Of a stretch of 64,000 nucleotides of DNA, positions 59,848-64,000 are shown piece after piece (position 1 is the first letter of the stretch; each line of letters starts with the position of its first letter). The notes under the pieces are model-generated. The model worked only from the letters and a program-made list of their open reading frames with translations. It had not been told where the DNA came from and did no database searches. The stretch comes from JBBQYD01 sp942493075 (lineage in GTDB: Bacteria; Verrucomicrobiota; Verrucomicrobiia; Limisphaerales; UBA8199): positions 310,001-374,000 of the forward strand of contig OW818681.1 of assembly GCA_942493075.1 (NCBI GenBank), read 5' to 3'. The position numbers and the translations under genes are program-made.

Positions 59848-61842
59848 TTAATTACGGGCGGTTTCAAAGATCTCGGTGCCCTGTCGGACTGCTGGAGGGA
59901 ATCCTGAGCCACAGCGGGCGCACTTCTGTTGATCGGCGGACCGAAGATGACCGCAGCCCTGGCAAGTCACCCGTGTAGGCCATTGGCGCGCTGAAAAGAG
60001 GGCCAGCAGGGCAGGTAATCCTCCAAGTATCAGAAATATTCCCCACGCGATTCGTGTCCTTCCCGTCAGCTCATAACGTTTCATCCACCACATGCCGATC
60101 ATAAACGAGACGAGCATTGATCCCATGCTGCAGATCAGCAATGGCCATCTCCACGATACGAACGAAGGGTTCGCGGCCATCCAGCGCATCGGTTCCAGGA
60201 CGATTGGTGGCATCATAAGGGCCATCCCACGCAACTCGGCGTCCGGAGCACCGTTCTTACCCTTATCAAGAACCTCCAATTGTGCAGGTGCATCTAAAGG
60301 CCGGCCGTTCAGCCATTGCACATGGATTGGCAGGCTGAAATTGTGGAGGCGGTTGGTGGCCCGATCGGGTTCAAACCACACGGCAAAGCGTCCTGGAGGT
60401 TCCATCGCATAAACGCGTGTGATAGGATACTCCGGCAGACCAGGGTCGTAGGCGGCAGTGGCCGCAAGCTGCCCTCGCACGTCCAGTATATAAATGTTTT
60501 TTGCGGTCGTCAGGACTGTATGCCGTGGCCCTTTGTTGGAATGGAAACTGGTGAGGTTCAGGATGGGAGCATCAGGCACTCGGAAGATAGGCTTGATCGA
60601 ACGCTCGTCCAGGTTGTAATGGTAGAGTGTGTTCGAATCCGCAGCCAAATCGTGTTGTATGTTTGATAGGAAGCGCGCGCCAGATCCTTCTACGCTCGAA
60701 GAGAATCCCTCCGGCCCGAGGCTGCCTGCGAACTTTCCGGTCGCCATCTCATAGGCTAGAAAACGTCCCCGGCTAAACTGGAAAAACCAGACAGCAGCCG
60801 AGGTCGCGCTGTGTTGCCTATAATCGGTCCTCATGCGGAACCACCATGGCGTGTCCCACTTGGACCCTGGACCTCCTGAATAGCTCGTCGCTGATTCCGC
60901 TGCTCGTTCTTGCAGTTCGGCGTATGTGATTGGTTTGCCCGGCGCTTGTTCCGCCTGTCGGCCCTGAAGCGTGTAGATCTGCGGCCTCTTATCTGGAGAC
61001 CGTGTTATTTTGAATATCTCGCTATTCCTGGTGACCAGGTAATGAGACATGGACCTCGCAGAATTGCGCGAAAGGATATCCCCCAGGACCATCCCGGCAG
61101 CCAATGCGACGAGTCCCCAGCCCACTGCCAAAGTTATCGCCGTCGCGCATCGTCTGATGCCGACCGGTCCTTCAGCCGCGCCATGAGTCCGAAAACTGCC
61201 CGCAGCCGCCATGGCAAAAATGCATGTCGCACCCAGGATGGTCAATGCAGCTTGCCAGAATTCGGGCATGAAAATCGAAAGGCCAAACGCCACGAAAGCC
61301 GCTGCAAGTGGAACCAGCTTGCTGGCATACCATCGGGCCTGTCGGATAATCGCCAGCATCCCGGCAAAATAGCAGCACCCACCCAGGAGGAATGAGCCAG
61401 CCACAGGCAAAAGCATTCCAGGTTCAAATGGCGCAGGCACATTCCCTGGAGCTACCACCCAGCCGAGGTAAAAGAGCAGGGGCACACCCACCCCCCCTGC
61501 GTAGCAGGACAATCCACCAATCGCTTTCGTCAGGAAAATGCGCTCGGGGGTGGTTGGTCGATGCACCAGGAACTCCCATAGCCCCTGACGGTGCTCACGC
61601 CATCCTTGCAGGGCGCCAAGCAATGCACCGAAAACTGCGCAGAACATGGGCAGGAACTGCAGGATCTCCTGTCCCAGCAACGGCTGCATGGACTCGCGCA
61701 TGTCTACGTTTCCAAGCTGGAGGTTTTTCAATTGCACAGAGTAGTTGTGCCAGTTGAAGCCAAGCGCGCCCGAGAGAACAAGCCCTCCGGCAATAGCCAG
61801 TTTGAACGTCTCTCGAACTTCCTTATAAAGCAGCGTTCTCAT
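59848..61842 (-). CDS. ABC-2-type permease with extracytoplasmic propeller-like insert and zinc ribbon
   Basis: The 664-aa membrane protein has about six N-terminal spans (residues ~15-260), a ~270-residue soluble region with repeated propeller-like strands (FLAYEMATGKFAGSLGPEGF, NIYILDVRGQLAATAAYDPG), further spans (~575-640) and a C-terminal zinc ribbon (CQGCGHLRSADQQKCARCG). It overlaps the ATPase gene by 20 bp and should form the membrane part of that exporter. The soluble insert is unusual for ABC-2 permeases. Confidence 0.85.
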   Translation of the reverse strand: MRTLLYKEVRETFKLAIAGGLVLSGALGFNWHNYSVQLKNLQLGNVDMRESMQPLLGQEILQFLPMFCAVFGALLGALQGWREHRQGLWEFLVHRPTTPERIFLTKAIGGLSCYAGGVGVPLLFYLGWVVAPGNVPAPFEPGMLLPVAGSFLLGGCCYFAGMLAIIRQARWYASKLVPLAAAFVAFGLSIFMPEFWQAALTILGATCIFAMAAAGSFRTHGAAEGPVGIRRCATAITLAVGWGLVALAAGMVLGDILSRNSARSMSHYLVTRNSEIFKITRSPDKRPQIYTLQGRQAEQAPGKPITYAELQERAAESATSYSGGPGSKWDTPWWFRMRTDYRQHSATSAAVWFFQFSRGRFLAYEMATGKFAGSLGPEGFSSSVEGSGARFLSNIQHDLAADSNTLYHYNLDERSIKPIFRVPDAPILNLTSFHSNKGPRHTVLTTAKNIYILDVRGQLAATAAYDPGLPEYPITRVYAMEPPGRFAVWFEPDRATNRLHNFSLPIHVQWLNGRPLDAPAQLEVLDKGKNGAPDAELRGMALMMPPIVLEPMRWMAANPSFVSWRWPLLICSMGSMLVSFMIGMWWMKRYELTGRTRIAWGIFLILGGLPALLALFSARQWPTRVTCQGCGHLRSADQQKCARCGSGFPPAVRQGTEIFETARN

Positions 61843-62767
61843 AATGCTCTTGCATGCCGGATTGTGTCAGACTCTGCTCACCCCGATCTCCCAGATAGCT
61901 CAGCAGAGCATCCTCAAGACTGAGGGGAACCAGTTCCATTCGCTGAGCCCCCAGGTTCTGCAAGGCGCTTTCCTGCGCACCGTTACCACGGACGTAGATC
62001 AGCCGCAGTTCGCCCGGAAATCTCCTCACCTTGAGCAACCCGGGGATTTCAAGATTGGAAGGCACCGCCTCCGAGAAAAACAAGCGCGCCTGCAGGACGC
62101 GGTTGGTGAAGGTCTCCAGGGTGCAATTCGCGCGCAGGACACTCCCGTCCATTACCCCAATCCAATCAGCTACCCGCTCTACGTCGGCAAGCTGGTGGGT
62201 GGAGAACAGAATGGTGCGATCAGGCCGGCGCGTGAGATGGATCATGGATTCCACCAACGCCCTTCGGGCCACTGGGTCCAGTCCCAACGCCGGGTCGTCC
62301 AAAATGAGCAGTTCCGGGTCTGGGGCAAGGGTCAAGGCCAGGCTTAAGCCAGCTCTCTGACCTCGTGACAAATCCCCAGCCCGCACTTTTGGCTGAAGAC
62401 CAAAATGGCCGATCACGTTCCTAAACACCTGATCGTTCCAGCGGGAATAGAAGCTGGCTTGGAAGGCTCCACTTTGCTCAACAGTCATCCAGCTATAAAG
62501 AGGATGGTCCTCGGCTACATAGCCAATGCGGCCACGGACTTCCGGTGTGATCCCTGATAGGCTGCAACCCAGGATTTCACCCTCCCCACGCGTTGGCGCC
62601 AGGAGGCCCAGAAGCATACGAATCAGCGTTGTCTTGCCCGAGCCATTGCGGCCCAGGCAGGCGAACACGGTCCCGCGTGGCACTTCCAGGTCCACTTCAT
62701 ATACGGCTGGTTTATCTCCATAATAACGCGTTAGGCCGCGCGTCTGAATGATGAGATCCCTATTCAT
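61823..62767 (-). CDS. ABC transporter ATP-binding protein
   Basis: The protein has ~314 aa: Walker A LGRNGSGKTTLIRML, signature LSRGQRAGLSLAL (Arg-Gly in place of GGQ), Walker B LLILDDPALGLDP with Asp rather than Glu after the Asp pair, and the switch His in ILFSTHQL. A ~95-residue C-terminal domain follows. ATG 62767 overlaps the GntR stop by 8 bp. YtrA-type regulators commonly control such exporters. Confidence 0.9.
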   Translation of the reverse strand: MNRDLIIQTRGLTRYYGDKPAVYEVDLEVPRGTVFACLGRNGSGKTTLIRMLLGLLAPTRGEGEILGCSLSGITPEVRGRIGYVAEDHPLYSWMTVEQSGAFQASFYSRWNDQVFRNVIGHFGLQPKVRAGDLSRGQRAGLSLALTLAPDPELLILDDPALGLDPVARRALVESMIHLTRRPDRTILFSTHQLADVERVADWIGVMDGSVLRANCTLETFTNRVLQARLFFSEAVPSNLEIPGLLKVRRFPGELRLIYVRGNGAQESALQNLGAQRMELVPLSLEDALLSYLGDRGEQSLTQSGMQEHYENAAL

Positions 62768-63167
62768 TGGCTGTTCGCTTAAATGGTTTCCAGGAGGCAA
62801 GTTTGGCTTCCAAGGCTTGTCGCAGTTCTTCCGGCGTAAAATCGAGCGCTATGGCCTCAGACATAAGCCCATCGAGAAGCGGGTCAAGGCGGCGCGATCC
62901 TTCCTCGCGAGTAAACACACGGCGTTTGTGGGTAACAAATACACCCTTCCCGGCGCGTGTCTCGATGACCCCTTCGCGAGCCAACTCAGCATAGGCTCGC
63001 GCAACGGTGTTGGGGTTAATCACCAACTCTTCAGCAAGAGCTCGCACACTGGGTAGTTGGTCAGCAACCGAGAGCTTGCCGGTGGCCACTCCCAGCCGGA
63101 TCTGTTCGCAGATCTGGCGGTAGATTGGGGTGGTGGAACCGGGGCTGATGCTGAATGTGAAAGCCAC
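62760..63167 (-). CDS. GntR-family (YtrA subfamily) regulator
   Basis: The 135-aa protein has a winged helix (PIYRQICEQIRLGVATGKLS, LPSVRALAEELVINPNTVAR, AYAELAREGVIETRAGKGVF) and a short helical tail, the YtrA layout, with no large ligand domain. It is the first gene of the exporter operon. It probably represses its own promoter at the palindrome 63246-63270 and lifts repression on cell-envelope stress or drug exposure. Confidence 0.92.
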   Translation of the reverse strand: MAFTFSISPGSTTPIYRQICEQIRLGVATGKLSVADQLPSVRALAEELVINPNTVARAYAELAREGVIETRAGKGVFVTHKRRVFTREEGSRRLDPLLDGLMSEAIALDFTPEELRQALEAKLASWKPFKRTANE

Positions 63168-63245
63168 GATAGTTTAGGTGAAGCGCCGCGGCAGGGGCGG
63201 GGCGGCTGGGTTAAAATGTGTGAAAAGAGCCATGGGTTTTTGTTA

Positions 63246-63286
63246 CTGTATTAATACATATAGTACAGTTGATCCTAACTGTCAAC
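63246..63286 (-). promoter_or_regulatory. Promoter and palindromic operator of the GntR-ABC operon
   Basis: On the minus strand TTGACA (63286-63281) and TATATG (63263-63258) are 17 bp apart. The -10 lies inside the palindrome with ends ACTGTA...TACAGT (63246-63270), with near-symmetric centre, as expected for GntR operator overlap. Confidence 0.75.
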
Positions 63287-63455
63287 TCCGTTTTTTTTTA
63301 GTATTCTCCCAAGCCGCCCCTTCCACCCTTGCAATCACTTCTCCCTTCAGCGACCTGAATGGGGAGAACACGGAATAGGTTGCATGCGCCGGACTGTCTT
63401 ACGCTTAAAGGCTACGGGGGGGGCGAATACGGAAACCAAGGGCTTCCGTGAACCT

Positions 63456-63854
63456 ATGAGCGAAATTGCATTTCAATGTCCAAAGTGTGCCGGGGAGATT
63501 CGGATGGATACAGCCTCAGCGCGGATGGTGGTGATATGCCCTTTCTGCGCGGAGTCCATTGAAGTATCCACGCCTCCACCACAGAAACAGTTCCCGGTTT
63601 ATGGATTGTGGGCGCTGCTGCTTCCTTTGATGGGCGCGGGTGTATTTTTGCTCGTGAGAGGTTACCTGAGCGGCGCACCGGAGGACTTGGACTTCCTGGC
63701 CCTAGCCGGCTTGGTCCTTACTTCAGCATTGATTGGGGGCCTTGGACTGGCTGTGAGCTCATTCCGACAGGAGCGTTTATTTGTCTTACCGTTGCTTGGC
63801 GTAGTGGCAAGTGTGGCAGTTGCCCTGGTGCTCTGGTTCCAGGTCTATCAATGA
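63456..63854 (+). CDS. Small zinc-ribbon membrane protein
   Basis: The 132-aa protein has an N-terminal zinc ribbon (FQCPKCAGEIRMD...VVICPFCAESI) and three hydrophobic spans (LWALLLPLMGAGVFLLVRGY, FLALAGLVLTSALIGGLGLA, VLPLLGVVASVAVALVLWFQ). ATG 63456 is chosen because the ribbon begins right after it; the frame is open upstream to 63384. No known partner is adjacent. Confidence 0.68.
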   Translation: MSEIAFQCPKCAGEIRMDTASARMVVICPFCAESIEVSTPPPQKQFPVYGLWALLLPLMGAGVFLLVRGYLSGAPEDLDFLALAGLVLTSALIGGLGLAVSSFRQERLFVLPLLGVVASVAVALVLWFQVYQ

Positions 63855-64000
63855 TGAGGGCACCCACACCGGTTGGCGGGATGCCCTATGAGAGACCTTT
63901 AGAATCAGGCTAGCTCCGCAGAACCAATTGTGAGCCGTTCTTCTTGGCTCCATTCTGCTTCAATTGTGCAGGGTTGCTGCGAGACGCCCGGGGCCCAGCC
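63855..64000. other. Window end, no gene seen
   Basis: No feature can be supported in the last 146 bases. Any gene starting here would be cut off by the window end. Confidence 0.4.

Overview
The window looks like chromosomal DNA of a Verrucomicrobiota bacterium, probably of the Pedosphaera/Limisphaera type. No rRNA is present, so this placement is inference. It rests on a secreted propeller protein with Gloeobacter/Verrucomicrobia-type repeats, two pseudopilins with the [20 protein letters not shown] signature, several secreted or Tat-targeted enzymes, large ECF sigma and multidomain signalling proteins, and many interspersed palindromic repeats between genes.

Layout. 0.3-7.6 kb: a glycan-degradation locus (five-bladed-propeller glycosidase, AraC regulator, and a coupled GH97-GH36 pair, probably for alpha-galactosides). 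8.3-12.6 kb: an NAD(P)H:FMN-type reductase, a DUF47-PiT phosphate uptake operon, a response regulator and a secreted PHP phosphodiesterase. 12.7-17.8 kb: an integron-type gene-cassette array without an integrase in view, with eight attC-like sites separating small, mostly unknown genes that all lie on the minus strand. 18.2-25.6 kb: a compact six-gene plus-strand operon (propeller repeat protein, pseudopilin, di-haem cytochrome c peroxidase, OprB-type porin, FeoA, FeoB) that links a peroxidase and porin to ferrous iron uptake. 26-34 kb: an SGNH esterase, a FAD oxidoreductase, a beta-lactamase-fold serine hydrolase, a C_GCAxxG_C_C protein and small genes among repeats. 33.9-36.7 kb: a 928-aa ECF sigma factor fused to a membrane and C-terminal extension. 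37.2-37.9 kb: a Phd-VapC-like toxin-antitoxin pair.

38.0-42.8 kb is the most island-like part. A Vsr endonuclease, a cytosine-5 methyltransferase, a small C-protein-like regulator and a NaeI-family restriction enzyme are followed by a broken ImmA/IrrE peptidase gene. All of this lies between two 133-bp direct repeats, each part of the same small gene. It looks like a restriction-modification module inserted with a long target duplication.

43.4-64 kb: membrane proteins, tRNA-Asp, a hybrid histidine kinase with a coupled HPt/response regulator, a NIPSNAP protein, a Lon-substrate-binding-domain protein, a decayed ceramidase-like gene, a complete MacAB-TolC-type efflux operon, a second pseudopilin with a clear terminator, an HTH-metallo-beta-lactamase fusion, a BPL-N amidotransferase-like protein, and a GntR-controlled ABC exporter whose promoter overlaps a palindromic operator.

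At least five families of short dispersed repeats occupy most gene-free stretches. The commonest is a palindromic element built on the words CATCTGCG and CGCAGATG. Some gene ends coincide with these repeats. All family assignments come from reading motifs by eye; no database search was run.
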